A stretch of 64,000 nt of DNA from Furcasterigmium furcatum. Lineage: Eukaryota > Ascomycota > Sordariomycetes > Glomerellales > Plectosphaerellaceae. The position numbers and the translations under genes are program-made. How positions within the stretch are numbered: the first letter of the stretch is position 1; every line of letters starts with the position of its first letter. The notes beneath the pieces are model-generated. The model saw only the letters and a program-made list of their open reading frames with translations, was not told the origin of the DNA and did no database searches. This document shows, piece after piece, positions 22,683 to 34,946 of the stretch. Where the stretch lies: the NCBI GenBank assembly GCA_001599815.1, contig BCIA01000005.1:3542472-3606471 (forward strand), written 5' to 3'.

Positions 22683-25142
22683 ATGCCCATCTTCCAAACC
22701 GACCTCGAACAGCTCGAGAGAGAGTCCAGAGCCGCAAACGCAAATGCCTACCGCTTCGCCGCCCCGGGACTGAATCCTCCCTCCCCCTCGCCCCAGCAGC
22801 AACTTCTCCCACCGACATTAGCCCGGAGGTTGTCCGAGGAGAGCATCCGGACCGATCTGTGCGAGGGTCCTGTCCCTGACAGTCCCAAACCCGTACCCCA
22901 CGATGCAGACGTTGAAGCTATTACCTCGGACCGTGCCGACTTGATCGAGAGGCTCAAACGGGGCGAAAGCCCGACTTGGATCCCCAATCGTCATGTAAGA
23001 GGCGTTCGCCGTGAAACCCAAACTAAACCCTCCCGCCCGAAAGCCCGAAACTCACAGAGTCATACATAGTTCGAGACCCTTTACAATGAACGTCCTTCCC
23101 CGACGTCTCCCCCCCGGAGTTCCCGCCCTTCCTCCCGATCTTCGAATCTTCTACCACCCGCCAACATCACGCCGGAAAAGCCAAAGAATGTGGAATCCGA
23201 GGACGGCGACGAGAGGATCCGGGACGGGCTGAGCATACAACGACCGAGATCTGCCCTCCACAGCGGAGACTTTACGCACGATCATGAACGCCGCAGCGAC
23301 TTGAGCAGCCAGGAGAACGACGAAATCCACGCCGCCAGATCACAGGAGTCGGGCAACCCTTGGATGGCGACATCTCCGCCTCCAGACTTCTCACCCTTCC
23401 ACTTTGACTCACCCCCCTCTTTCACGCCCCAGCGAGGTCATGACCGATCAAGACCATCTTCGCTATCCTCGTCATTATCGTCAAGTTTCGTCTACCGACC
23501 ACCGACAAGTCCGTTGGTACAGTCGGAGAGCAACGAGGAGGTCGACTTGCCCATGCCCGTGCGTGATGTGAACACCATTCACTTCAACCATCGTCGCCAT
23601 GCATCATACTCCAGCCCATCATCATCCGCCGCATCGTCTAGGCCGTCTCCCCTGGGGAGGCATGTGTCGCTAAGGAGGGACACCACCTTCCCCTACCAGG
23701 CCCACCAACCGCGGCGGTCTCTCGCATTCAACTCAAATGCTTCTTCATTTACCTCCTCCCCTCAAACGCCTGCGTTTCTGCGGCACAGACGCCCATCTCT
23801 TGGCACAGAGACCTCGCCGATGCAGCACGCCTCGATGGTTGGCTCCTACGAAGAGAGTATCTTGAGAGGCCGGATGTCCACGACTCCAAGCAAGCCCCTC
23901 GACTTTCTGGCCCAGATCGGTGTCCTGGGACTGGGCAATTGCAAGCCCAGCCTGAAGTGTCCGTCTCATGTCACCCTGCCATTCCCGGCAGTCTTCTACA
24001 GCTATGGCAACACCTCGTCCCACGGCCGCACACTGGTAGAAGACGGCCCGAGTCCATACGTCGGACAGATCGACCTCGAAAACGGCCTGCCGAATCAGAG
24101 CGATGAGCAAAGGTCTAGGCGGAAAATGAACGCAAGAACCGCCGAGCGTCGCATGGTAGAAGACGGCGCAAGCGAAGCGGGATCCGACCTTCCGGGTCGA
24201 GATGCCCGCAGAGCTTCAAGACCGCGAAGAGGTTCAGGAACTCCGCGGACCCCTCCAGGTGGCAGCTATCGGATTCCCGAGAAGGGCCAGGTCCAAATCG
24301 TGATCAAGAACCCGAACAAAACTGCGGTTAAGCTCTTCCTCGTGCCCTACGACCTTGCAGGAATGGAGCCGGGGACCAAAACCTTTATTCGACAGAGAAG
24401 CTATTCTGCTGGGCCCATCATGGAGAACGCTCAAGTGCCCCAGGACACCACGGCAGACAGGGCCATACTCCGGTACCTCGTGCACCTACATGTTTGCTGC
24501 CCCTCGAAGGGCCGCTATTACCTCTATAAGAGCATTCGTATCGTCTTCGCCAACCGGGTCCCCGACGGCAAGGAAAAGCTCCGCATTGAGACGACGTGGC
24601 CAGAGCCGCGTTTCACCGTCTACAAGCCCATCCGCCTCATGCACCCGCCGAGCACGGGCGGCCCCGGCGCCATGCTCGCGGCCGAAAAGGCCTTCCGGCG
24701 GCGCAGTTCGGGCTTCTCCATCGGCCGGCCTGCGCAGGGCTTCGACGCCATCGACGGCATCTCCCACACTCTACAGAGCGCCATCGGGCACCATGCGTCC
24801 CCTTCACCGTTCATAGCCGCAGGGAACAACCAGACTATCGACCCTATCCCCCTGCGCCTGCCGCAGCGTAGCCGCCTCGGGAGCGACGCATCCACTAGCA
24901 CCGCCGCAACCGGCCTGCGATCCCCCGGGTCATCGCAGGCCAGCCGCCCAACGACTAAGGACGGGCTTCACGCGCAGATCTCGCGGTACGAAAAACTCAG
25001 CAAAGGCGACATCGGCTACGGAGGCAACGCATATGCAGGCTCGGGGAGGGGGAGCCCGGGGCCCGGCGAGGGATTGCTCTCGCAGCGACTGCGGTCGTTT
25101 GGGGCCCAGGCCCTTGGGAGCTCACCGCCTCAACAGGAGTGA
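22683..25142 (+). CDS. Atos-family protein (DUF4210 plus Chromosome_seg domain), 794 aa
   Basis: Two exons, 22683-22994 and 23070-25142, joined in phase 0 across a 75-nt intron; the join gives NRH-FETLYNERPSP. The family includes animal Atos/FAM214 and fission-yeast proteins linked to meiotic chromosome segregation; animal Atos is a nuclear transcriptional regulator. The first 330 residues are Ser/Pro/Arg rich and disordered. The DUF4210-like block begins with SYEESILRGRMSTTPSKPLD and continues to FLAQIGVLGLGNCKPSLKCP, near residues 340-380. The C-terminal conserved domain contains GQVQIVIKNPNKTAVKLFLV and the YDLAGMEPGTKTFIRQRSY block, then HLHVCCPSKGRYYLYKSIRI, near 480-590. The rest is low complexity. 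Its role in this fungus is not known. Confidence 0.85.
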
Positions 25143-26033
25143 GCTGTATATACGGTGAAGTTTTGTTTACGGATATCATGATGACTACTCGGCCTTTTGG
25201 AAAGAAGTCATTTATTGGATTCGGGCGTCTGGATGGAACGGCGTTTATACAGGTCCCCCTGGGAAAAGATACCACAAACAAACTCCAGTTCCCATGAACG
25301 GGAGCTAGGACTGTCAATATGTGAATTGAATCATCATCATATGAAATGTCATCTCAAGGATCACACAGTGCTACAGTGGTGCATCACTAGACCCAACAGT
25401 CATCTCATCACATCTGCGGCGGGGCTCACATGAAGCACAGCTTGCAGATCCTGTCAGGGTAACAGCGCATCTGCGCGTTCCATTCATCATTTATGGACGT
25501 GTGAGAGCCATCCCTCGCCTGTCCAAACTCCCCAGACCCCCCTCTCGCTACCCAACTGAGCAACATCGGCCTCCGCCCCGAGGAACGCGGCCTTGGCCAC
25601 AAAATCATCGGACGGCGGGGGACGCCAGCAAAAGCAGCACAAGCAGCAACGTCAAGAGGTCATTAAAATCTCCTAGCCACGAAAGACGGGGAAAGTAAAA
25701 CGAGACAACCCTGCTTCACATCAAGTCGCCGTTGCCCCTTTTTGAGCGCGCGAAGCACCGGGCAAGGACGGGGTATGGAACCTTGATTCGAGAAAGTAAA
25801 GGAAGCAAAAAAAAAGTAACAGAACAGCAAGCTCGAGGCGCTCGTCCGGGAGGGGGACAGACTGGTGGAAGCAAATATAATCTCAGACCAGCCGGCCGGC
25901 TCTCTCTGTGCGCCCGGGCCGTGAAACTCCAGACCGGTTCGTCGACGGGTGGCTCTCAAGCGGGGGAAACGCCGAGACCCGGAAAAGGGGGGAGGAAGAG
26001 GCATGTATATACATCGATTTTTCGTTGGTGAAC
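25143..26033. other. Convergent 3' intergenic region
   Basis: About 890 bases between the stop codons of the Atos gene (+) and the RhoGAP gene (-). It contains an A-rich run near 25807 and several open frames without protein character. No RNA gene was seen. Confidence 0.5.
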
Positions 26034-29000
26034 TTAGTCGGTGAAAATGGTGTGACTGTTCTCGACGACGAACTGCACGGCGAGGTTCTTGGAGTGCATG
26101 TCCGACATCTCACGCTCCAGGCTGGTGTCGCGCATGATGGTCGGCGCGAAGACGACAGCCAGGTTCTTGGGAGACATCTGGATGCTGCGTTAGCAATCAG
26201 AATCAAGGACTTTCAGCATCTTGACTTACCAAATTCTCAGGCTCGCGCTTAGCGACCCGAGTGAGATGGAACATCAGGAACTCCAAACAGTCGCGGTGCC
26301 TCTGGGGCATGGACGCGAATGTCTTGCGCAAGAAGTCGCAGCGTTCCGTTGGGTCCGCGATAGCTGTTGAGTATTAGCACCCGCCTCACGCGACACGGCA
26401 GAGAGCACTTACCATTCGATTCCAATATCCTGTCGTAGACCTCATAAGTCAACAACGGTGTCGGCAGCTTGCGGAAGTACTGCTTCAAGACGCTGGTCAC
26501 GGCCGTAATATCCAGCTCGGGATCCGAGATGTCAAAGTCCTCGGTCTTGTCGAATCCCTCCTGGATCATCTTGACCTGCGAGTTACCGCCAGTCTTGCGG
26601 TAGATACCCTCTACGTCCATGCCGCGCAACTCAACCTCTTCGATACAGCGGGTGACGACGCAGGGTATTTGACGCCTCTCATACTCGGTCCGGTCAGTCA
26701 GCTCGGATCCGAACAGAACGGAGGGTGCCTCGGCCACAGCTGGCATCGACAAGTTGTTGGTGGACATGGACTTTGGCATGGTGTTCTTCTTGAAGAAACC
26801 AAAACCCTGTCGGGGCTCATTCTGTCCGGCGTGACGGATCTGACCGTTGGGTCCCGGCGTGACTGGTGCCTCCACCTGGGCGACCGTCATGTTGTATGGC
26901 ATGCCGATGCTGTCTCCAGTGAGACCCTGGTGACGACCCTCGCGCTCCTGTTGGAAGGCCCCCACGGTCCTGTTGACGCCCTTGGCAATGTTCTGCGCCA
27001 TCGTCTTGGAGCCCTTCTTCCAGTTGAACTTCCTGACCTGGCCCTTGCGGATATCCACCACTTGCGGCCGGGCTTCCACAATCTGGTCGTCTGCGTCCGT
27101 CGGCAGCAGCGAGGACCCGGCAGTGATGCTGGCGGCATCCGTTAGGTTGCTCGAAGAGACCGAGGGTCCCTTCTGGCTGTAGATGCCAAGACCACTGGGT
27201 GACTTAAGATCGCCGATCTGCGACTTAAACCGCTCCTGGATCTGGTGTGTGAGGTCGTTGTTCATGTCTGCCAGCTGAGCGTTCTTAGATGAGAGCTGTT
27301 CGAATTCGAGCAGTGCGCGGTCCCGATCCGCCATGACCTGGTTCTTCTCCTCGACGAGGTCGTCCCGCTCAGCAACCAGTTGTTCGATGGACTCGCTCAT
27401 CGTATCCTTGAGGTGCTCCAGCTTCTGGACAAAGTCCTTAATCGCCGAATCTTCCAGTTCACGGGGATCAATCGGGGACTTGGTTTCCTTGGCCCTCTCA
27501 ACGTAGCCTGCAAGAACCTCCAACTGCCGAATCATAATCTCAGTCTGAGTGTCGAGGGTCGAGACGGTCTTCCTCTTCTCCATCAGCTTCTTGTTCAGGT
27601 TCTTGATGTCCTTCTCGGCGGTGAACTGGCGCTCCAGCTCGGCTACTTTTTGCTCCGAGTTCCTCAACTGTCTCTTCAAGAAAGCCGGGTCGTCGTTCGA
27701 ATGCAGTGAGATGGGGCTGCTGATGTTATGGCCAGGACCATGGCCACTGGGGTCCTCTGGGACGACTGGCGTCTTGGGCCACCGAGGAGACGCAGTGCCA
27801 CGCGTAGTTTCACTGACGCTCCGGGCGTGGCCGCTCTGGCGGTGGTGGTGGTGGTGATGCTGAGGATGGCCGGACTCGGTGCTATTCGTGCGGCCGTGAC
27901 GGACGGCGTTGGAGACCCGACGCAGGATGGACGACGAACCCTCATCCGTACCCAGAATCCTGGCCATATCTTCATCCATACTGAAGTCGCCTCCGGAACT
28001 CCACCTGGGCAGCTTCGGTGATGTCTTTCCGCCTTGCTTGTTCTCGGCCCCAGGTGCCGCCGCCTCCTTGCCGGGGCCCTGAGCTGCTGCGGTAGGGGGC
28101 GCAGGAGGCGCTCGGGGCTGCATGTAGCTGTCGCTGAGTTTGTGTTCAGACATGGCGGGCCTGTTGAGGGAGTTGCCTGTCGAAGACAGATCCTCGGTCG
28201 TCGATCTCGCAAGAGGAGCACCTGGCGGCTTTTGTGAAACTACAACAGTCTTGTTAGTGCCTGAGGGAAGCGCAATTCGAGGGGCAAAGTAGACTCACCG
28301 TGACGTGCACTCTGAGGCAGCTCCTTCCTCGCGATAGGCTTGTTGGGAGTGATGTCTGGTCTGGATGGACCCCGAGAGTCAAGCGACGGCCGGCCATCGT
28401 CCTCGTCACGCCGCCTCGAGTCAACTGAAGTTCTCGTGTCGCCATTTCTGTCGCTCAGGCTTGGACGAGGCGGCGACTCTGCAGATAGAGACTCTTTGTC
28501 CTTCCTGAGCGCACCGTTGACCCCCTTGCCGCTTGAGTCGTCCGATGTTTGCGAAGGCGAGTGTGTGGGACCTTTACCGGCCGCCCCCTTTTTGCTCTTG
28601 GGAGCGTCTTGCAGCTTGAACTCTTCGGTGGAATGCGACGGCTTGGCTGAGGAGGTCCTCGGGGGTCGTTCGTCAGGGTTCGGAGATGGCTTTGCGGAGC
28701 TGACAGACTCGTTCCTACCAGGCCGGTTGCGCAGCGGAAGCTTCATCTGCTCCAAATCAGACGATGACTGCCTGCCCTTCTCCTGGAACGCAATGTGAGG
28801 GGTGGACCCTTGAGACTCGCTCTTCTTCTCGGAACCAGTCCTCGACACGCTGAAGTAGTCTCGTTCCTTTCGCTGCTTACCATCGGCCAAGTTCTCGGAT
28901 GTCGACCGGGGCGTGCTCGAGGCAGCGGGCGTGGGGTCGAGCGCGACGGGGATGAAGAATCCATCATCGCCGCCGTTGGAGTCAATGCTACCAGAGCCCG

Positions 29001-29952
29001 AAGGGATCATGGAGTTTCGGTTGTTTCGATATGCTCCTGAAGGTAGACCCAGGCCCTCCTTCGAGCCGCCCTCCGAATCTCGTTCCGGCGATCTTGCCGG
29101 CCTCGAGCTTCCCCGCGAAGACGGGTCGTTCTTGTATGCGGGCCGTGGCCTCGGCGACAGCTCGGTGGGAGTGTCCGAGTCGGGGTCGACACGGGTGTCG
29201 GAAAATGCGTTTGGCGGTATTGCATTGGGAGGGAGGGCCGGCAGGGACTTGTCTGTGATCATTGGCGAGCCGTCTTTCTCTCGCGCTTTTGCTTGAGCCG
29301 CAGCTTTTGACTTCTTCCTCCGTCGTGCCATGAGGCTTTCGTGACAACTCATGCAGAAGATACCCTGAGATGTCCTAGCATATCGGAGGTTTTCAATCTT
29401 GCGCTTGCAGTTGCGGCAGCGGAAGCAGGTGGCACAGAACGCCTGGTCGCCGGTGAGAATCGCGAGCTCTTCAATCTTGTTCCCACACGCCGAGCAGCTG
29501 TACGTGCAGTTGTTGCAGATGAGCGAGCCATCGCCGAGGAGGAGGAGGTTGTCATCCGAGTCGAGGAGTGTGTTGCAAGTGTGGCAGCGGAAGCAGTCCA
29601 GATGCCATCGGTTGCCGGCTAGGGAGCGAGGGAGATGTGAGTTAGTCGGATGGAACTTGGAGATGATGGACGGCATGGCTCTGGGAGCATGGCGGCAGGA
29701 GGTGGAGGGGAGGGGAGGGAGAGGTGCAAAGAAGGACGACCTGGGGCGACATACCGAGTTCAAAAGCCTTGCCTTCTTCGAGGATCTAGAGGGCCACACG
29801 GCACATGGTCAGTCGAGGTTCCCGGACGGCAGATGGCGCGAGGCGGGCCGGGGCTCGAGATCGGGGAAACGTACCTCTCCACAGCCCTTGCAGGGGAAGA
29901 CATCGTCGTTGTCCATGGGACTGTCCATGTAATCGTCGAGAACGGCCGCCAT
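26034..29952 (-). CDS. LIM-domain Rho GTPase-activating protein (Rga1-like), 1177 aa
   Basis: Six exons: 29952-29875, 29785-29755, 29618-28299, 28239-26413, 26363-26230 and 26177-26034. Exon 2 is only 31 nt; it completes the first LIM finger. LIM-RhoGAPs switch off Cdc42 or Rho1 at growth sites and so shape polarity. LIM1 uses Cys21, Cys24, His42, Cys45, Cys48, Cys51, Cys71 and Cys74; LIM2 starts at Cys78/Cys81 and ends near 130. Residues 130-560 are Ser/Pro/Arg rich. A Glu/Gln-rich coiled coil (about 620-760) follows. The RhoGAP domain spans about 985-1177, with the Arg finger in GIYRKTG near 1024 and the LKQYFRKLPTPLLT block. Two LIM domains plus GAP is the Rga1 plan; Lrg1 proteins usually have three. 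A His-rich tract lies near 545. Confidence 0.92.
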
Positions 29953-29978
29953 GGTGGGCAATGATGTGGAAGACCCGG

Positions 29979-30041
29979 TCACCGGAGGCGATTGCCACCT
30001 GAGGGAGTCGATGGAGGGACAAGACCGGCGGGAGGNATCAT
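29979..30041 (-). promoter_or_regulatory. Upstream ORF, 20 codons, in the RhoGAP leader
   Basis: ATG at 30041 and stop at 29979-29981, ending 26 bases before the RhoGAP ATG. It contains the ambiguous base N at 30036. Its place in the mature mRNA is assumed, not shown. Confidence 0.4.
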
Positions 30042-30049
30042 GTAACGGA

Positions 30050-30091
30050 TCAAGGGGTCGGCGGGAGCTGGGACAAGAGTCCGAGTGTCAT
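30050..30091 (-). promoter_or_regulatory. Upstream ORF, 13 codons, in the RhoGAP leader
   Basis: ATG at 30091 followed by 12 further codons and a TGA at 30050-30052. Together with the next upstream ORF it could lower RhoGAP translation if the leader extends this far. Confidence 0.4.
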
Positions 30092-30714
30092 GAGCGTAGA
30101 CGAAATCGGCTGTGCGGCGGCGGTTGGGATCGGTCGCCTCTGCAGCAGGACGATGGGTGTGGCTTGGGTGTGTCGTGGGTGGTGGTGGTGTTTGTTTGCT
30201 TGTCGAAACGTCTATCTGAGCCCCTGGCCGCGGGAGGGAAGGCGAGGGGTGTGAGTGACAAGCGAGCGACGAGAGCGATGCCGTCCTGCGCAGCACGACG
30301 GGTGAATTGTGAGGTTGGCGGCGAGAATCGTCGAGGTCGACCGGCGGCGGCGGGCTGGAATACGAGGAGAAAGGGGGGGGATCTGTTCGCAGGAGCCCCG
30401 TCCACAAGCGTCGTTTCTGAGGTGTAGTCGAGGAGCAGCTACAGTGGCAGCGGCAGCAGCTGGTGGATCGCAAGGCAATGGGACGAAGTGCGGCGACGAC
30501 GGGGTCGAAACCATGGGAGAGGTTTGTGAGGCCCCGTCCTAGCTATATCGGGGTAAGGCCAGGGGACCCAAGGGCGTTTCTGAAGGGTTGGCGCGAGCGC
30601 GCGGGCCTTGGAGAGACCTCTGCACTTGTGGGCTGGATGTTTCCGCCGGGTCGATGTGCTGACGATGTCCTGATAGTTCCCGCTGGCGCTGTTCGGGCCC
30701 AATGTCGGTCGGTG

Positions 30715-30900
30715 GTCGGTGGTCGAACGAAGGTGACGAGGTTGGAGAGGGAGGGTGAGAGTGAGGAGAGGGGGGGCGGAAAGATTGTGTGCGAGATGGA
30801 CTAAGATGGTTCCTCTTGGAGAGAGAGAGGGCTGAGCGAGAGGCAAGAAGGGACCTTGGATGGCAACCAAGGAAAGGGAGGGAGGGGATTGGAGCTGACG
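30715..30900. repeat. Purine-rich (G/A) tract
   Basis: The + strand is strongly G and A rich over nearly 190 bases, with runs such as GAGAGAGAGAGGG near 30818-30830 and seven consecutive G near 30770. The complementary pyrimidine tract is on the sense strand of the RhoGAP gene, the usual composition just upstream of fungal transcription starts. Confidence 0.6.
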
Positions 30901-33688
30901 GACAGGACGGGACCTGATGGATGGACGATTCCAGGTTGGATGCTGGTGGATGGATGCGGATTGGGGGTGGGATGCACCAGAATGGAGCCCGCGGCCCCTG
31001 GCAGAATTGAAAAAGGGCCAGATTCACCCCTAGCGCAGGCAAGCGGCGGGTACCTTTAGCAGCTGGCGGTGCTTGAGTTATAGCGGGAGAATGCCCCAGT
31101 GCCCGCTGGAGGTCTAAAGGTCCCCACTCCAACTGGTGATGCCCTGGTTTGCCTGGATAGGTGCCCTGGAGCCTGGACGGGAAGGTCCAGTGAAATAATT
31201 AGCGGGTGGTTGCGCGAGGGCAGGGAGGGCACAGGGGCAACGCCAAAGACGATGAAGATCTTCTCTGGTGCCGCAGATGGGGTGGATCCGAGAAAGGGAT
31301 GTGCTGGGCCTCGAACCCTTGGAGAAGGGACTGGGCAGCTGGGGGACCCTCGATTTGTTCAGGGACTCGGGACTTTGAGGAGGGAGCGAGGTTGTTGGTT
31401 GATTGTACATACTGACATGAATACAAGTAAGTACCAAGTAAGGTAGTGCAGGACTCGCGTGCCAGTTGCTCGTCAGAGGAATGGAATATTCGCATCTACC
31501 CATTGGGGCCAGGGCAGTGGCCATTCATTGTCTGGGACAATTCTCGAAGCATCACGAACACCCTCATATTACAGAGACCAAGCTCCTCTCAAAGGTTCAG
31601 TGTTACCGCATGCCAGCCTGCAATATCCACGAATGCGACTCTGCGGCTGCAGTACTAATGTACACTCACCCAGACTGGTTTCAAAGCTGAGCATCATGGG
31701 TACATACGACGTTGAGCCCGGCTCTCCATCTGACAGCGCACCCTTTCACTGTCTGTTGTGCCCGGGGGCGTGCCACGGGGGGAGGAGCCAATTTCTCTCC
31801 GCTGCAGGGACGAGCATGCCCAAGGGACTCGGCATTCCCGTTGCGTCGTTGCGTGTCTCTCCCTACCATGGTTCAACGTTCAAGCATGTATCTGACATAA
31901 AAAGAGACCGTTGCACTCAGCCCGGGGCCGAGCCTGCGAGATCCATCCCCTGGGAATAAGTACCAATGTACGTAGGTATATCAGTCTACCCAAAACCTCC
32001 TCGAAACATCGAGCCCCAGATTCCCCATAACGGCGGTGACAAGTTGATGACGGCTGCTGACCGGCTTCTGGCCCTGGATGCGTCGTCTTCTTCGCCGTGA
32101 ACCTGGGAAACGCAGACCAGCAAGCAGCCCCTGACGACAGCCGGGGTCCTCCCGGTTCAGCTCCCCCCTGCGGTGACCCCGGCTGGGCGCGCGAGCCTCA
32201 CGAACAGGGCCTAGCGCCCCTGGCAGAGAGAAAAAAGCCCCGGCAATACCACCTCGCCTTTTGTCTTGTCACTGATCAGTGTTTCATCTAAAGTGGCCCA
32301 CTGCAGCGCCACCAAAACGGACGCAGATCCTCCACCGCCCCTGCCGACGACTCTTCCATCACACTCACCTTGGGATGCTTCAAGTCACGTCCTAACACGC
32401 GACACCAGCTGACGGCCCGGGATCATCCTCGCAAACCTCCACCTGTCAGCAAGCAACGACGCACATCACCACGACACACTCCGCAACGTCCACGCAGTCC
32501 CTCTTTTACATATTAGCCAGGTCGATCATCGGGACAGCCAGCCTCTCCACTGCTCAACCGTACGGCGCTGTACATACAATATACCATCACGTCTCCCGCC
32601 CGGCCAAAAGAAACGCAGGGGTTCGGAGCCATCGTGCCTCGTTCTGTAGAACCACGCGACGTTTCAACACACCACACCACCCGCCGTCCCTTCTTTGTTC
32701 CTCCATCTCCTTTCCTGGAGTCTGCCTCGACAGGGGGCGGGCCTCCGCGGCTGTTTCAGAACCTCGCAAGACGTCGTCCGCATCCTCCTTTTGCCGCCCG
32801 GCTATTCTTCAAACCTACTTACCAACAACATACCCTTTGACTGCTTGGAGATGGGATCCCAGGAGCAACCACACACTGCATGTCCAAATCCCCCGTCCCG
32901 GAATCACCGAAATAAGCAGAAGGGCTGCGGTCATCCCGTTCACATGCGTGGGTAACATTCGTTCGTCTCGCCAATAGTCTATCCCTCCAGATCTCCCTAT
33001 CTACAGGGATATCATCTAGATGCGCAGCGGCAAACCCATGCCGCCCCCATCGCCCGAGTCTGTTCGCGCCCTCTTGAACATGGAAGGTGCCGGATCGACA
33101 TGGCCGACACCAGGCAGTTGACGGGACAGATCTCCATCTCTGGATACCTAAGCGCGGCGCCCTCACACGTAAGGGCACGCTGACCACCATCACTCAGCCG
33201 CTCAGACGGGGTCTGATGACAGAGCCTTCTGTCACGCCGATCCCCATCTGACAAGCTGCCATGCGTCCTCTCCCGCTCGCAGACCAGGCTCCATCGTCCA
33301 AGGTCCCCCTGGGCGGCTTCCATCCCGCCGATCAAACGATCCCGGCCTCGGTGGCGGCACCCTGCTCGGACGCTGCAACCACCCGCGCCGGGGCACGAGT
33401 GTCGCATCGCACGACACGCGTGGCCGGCCGACGTCCACTGCAATGCAGAGGGCGCCGCAATGTCACCCTCGCTGCGACGCAGGGAGAGCGCCAGACGAAC
33501 CGGCGGGAGGCGGCGCATCGCCCAGGCTCCTCTCATCTGCGATGCATCCCGGGCATGAACTATACAGATCATGCTATCCCCAGGTTACCTTACGCAGAAG
33601 TCAATGCCTCGACTGCCGGCACTCACGCTCTCTCATATATGTTCTAGATTTGTACGTTTTTACCGGTTTCTCCGGTTCGTTCGTCCGT

Positions 33689-34946
33689 TCAGAAGCACCG
33701 GGGATGGTTATACGTGTACTCGAACGCCGAGAGGATGCCGCAGAAGTGCGACACGGCGCCCAGCACGACGCAGATGTGGAAGATCTGATGCGAGGCGCCG
33801 AAGATGTCGAACTTGACGGGACTCCATTTCTCGGGGAAGTGCACCTGGGTCTCTCATGAGTATATGATATCTCTCCCTCGTCGCCGTGTCCCGGGCGTCC
33901 CCCGGAGGAGCATCGAAACTTACGCCGTATATCAGGGCCCCCGTCAGGATGAACACGCCCTCGAGGTAGTACCACTGCACGCCCATGTGCTTGACCAGCT
34001 GGTCGTGGGGAAACAGGGTCATGGCGTGGAATACGGGCGCGAAGCCGGACAGGCCCGTGATCACGAAGGTCCAGAGGCGGAAAATCCGGTACTCTTGGCT
34101 CTGGAAGCGCGGGTGGAGCATCACGAAGCAGGTGATGGTACTCAGGGTGCCGATCTACGCGGGATCATGTCAGCTCACGAGACTCTCCCCGGGGTATCTC
34201 CATGACAGGCCTTCCCGCGGGCGGCGTCGAGTCGTCGCAGGCAGAGACGTGTCACGGAGAACCTCGGAAGCACGACTCACCATTCCCCAGTGGAAGGCCC
34301 TCGGGCCGGGCTCGCAGTAGAACCCCATGTAGATGCCGCTCACGAACGAGCCGAGAATCTGCACGATGATGGCAACGTAGTCGAGCCGCAGCCAGAGGTC
34401 ATGGTACTGCTTCGAATGGCACAGCAGCGCATGGTACGCCGCGGAGACGCCGAAGCAGATGACCGAGCCGGTCAGGAAGATGTGGAAGACCAAGCGGTCG
34501 GCGAGCTGGGCGTTGGGCAGGCGCGCGGAGAAGTACTCGTAGAGGGCGTAGTTGCCAGTCAGTGCGAGGGCGCACGGGATGAGGTGTGAGTAGATGTTGA
34601 CGGTCTCGTTGTGGAGAGAGCCGAGGCTGGTAAGGCAGAAGCGTACGGAGGGCGTAAGAGGACGGTATCCGGTCAGGATGTGTTGGTTGGCCGCATACCA
34701 CACGGGGACCTCGGAGCTGCGGAGCAGCCGTGGGGCCAAGGCGGCTCCGGACTTGTCCTTGCGGAGGAGCGAGTGTTTCTCCTCGTCCGTGGGGCCGTGG
34801 CTGACCGAGGGGGACCGGCTGGGGAAGTCGCTGGCCGTGGAGTAGGCGAGAACAGACGCGCTGGGGCTGCTGGGCTTGTTGTTGTCAAAGTACGTGGGCG
34901 ATGCGCGCCGGGAGAGAAGGGCCGCCGCTTCTGCCGGGGCCTCCAT
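33689..34946 (-). CDS. PAQR/Izh-family seven-helix receptor (adiponectin-receptor/hemolysin III fold), 350 aa
   Basis: Three exons: 34946-34281, 34154-33924 and 33844-33689, all joined in phase 0. The true start is the ATG at 34946; the frame extends three codons upstream to a TTG. Yeast Izh proteins act in zinc and sterol homeostasis; animal relatives are ceramidase-like receptors. Residues 1-80 are a Ser/Pro-rich cytosolic tail. Family motifs are intact: E114-x2-N117-x3-H121 (HNETVNIYSH), S168-x3-H172 (SAAYH) and H318-x3-H322 (HQIFH), which supply the zinc-binding histidines. Seven hydrophobic helices can be placed between about 102 and 340. The length is normal. The ligand is unknown. Confidence 0.93.

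Larger units (their letters stand above)
29953..33688. other. Long gene-free region (3.7 kb) upstream of the RhoGAP gene
   Basis: This is the largest gap in the window, bounded by the RhoGAP start and the PAQR stop, both on the minus strand. Bases 29953-30900 read as a C/T-rich leader on the RhoGAP strand and contain two short upstream ORFs and a purine-rich tract on the + strand. Bases 31000-33688 hold only short open frames without domain character. I found no transposon ends, no tRNA and no convincing spliced gene. A long non-coding transcript or extended promoter is possible but not shown. Confidence 0.45.

Noticed and set aside
18924..25142. Possible secondary-metabolite or effector island around the cutinase-like gene
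   Set aside because: Its neighbours are housekeeping genes (PPR, FYV7, Atos); no synthase, transporter or tailoring enzyme is present and base composition does not change.
31307..31317. Minus-strand B-box match GGTTCGAGGCC
   Set aside because: The flanks do not form a five-pair T-stem and there is no A box at the right distance.
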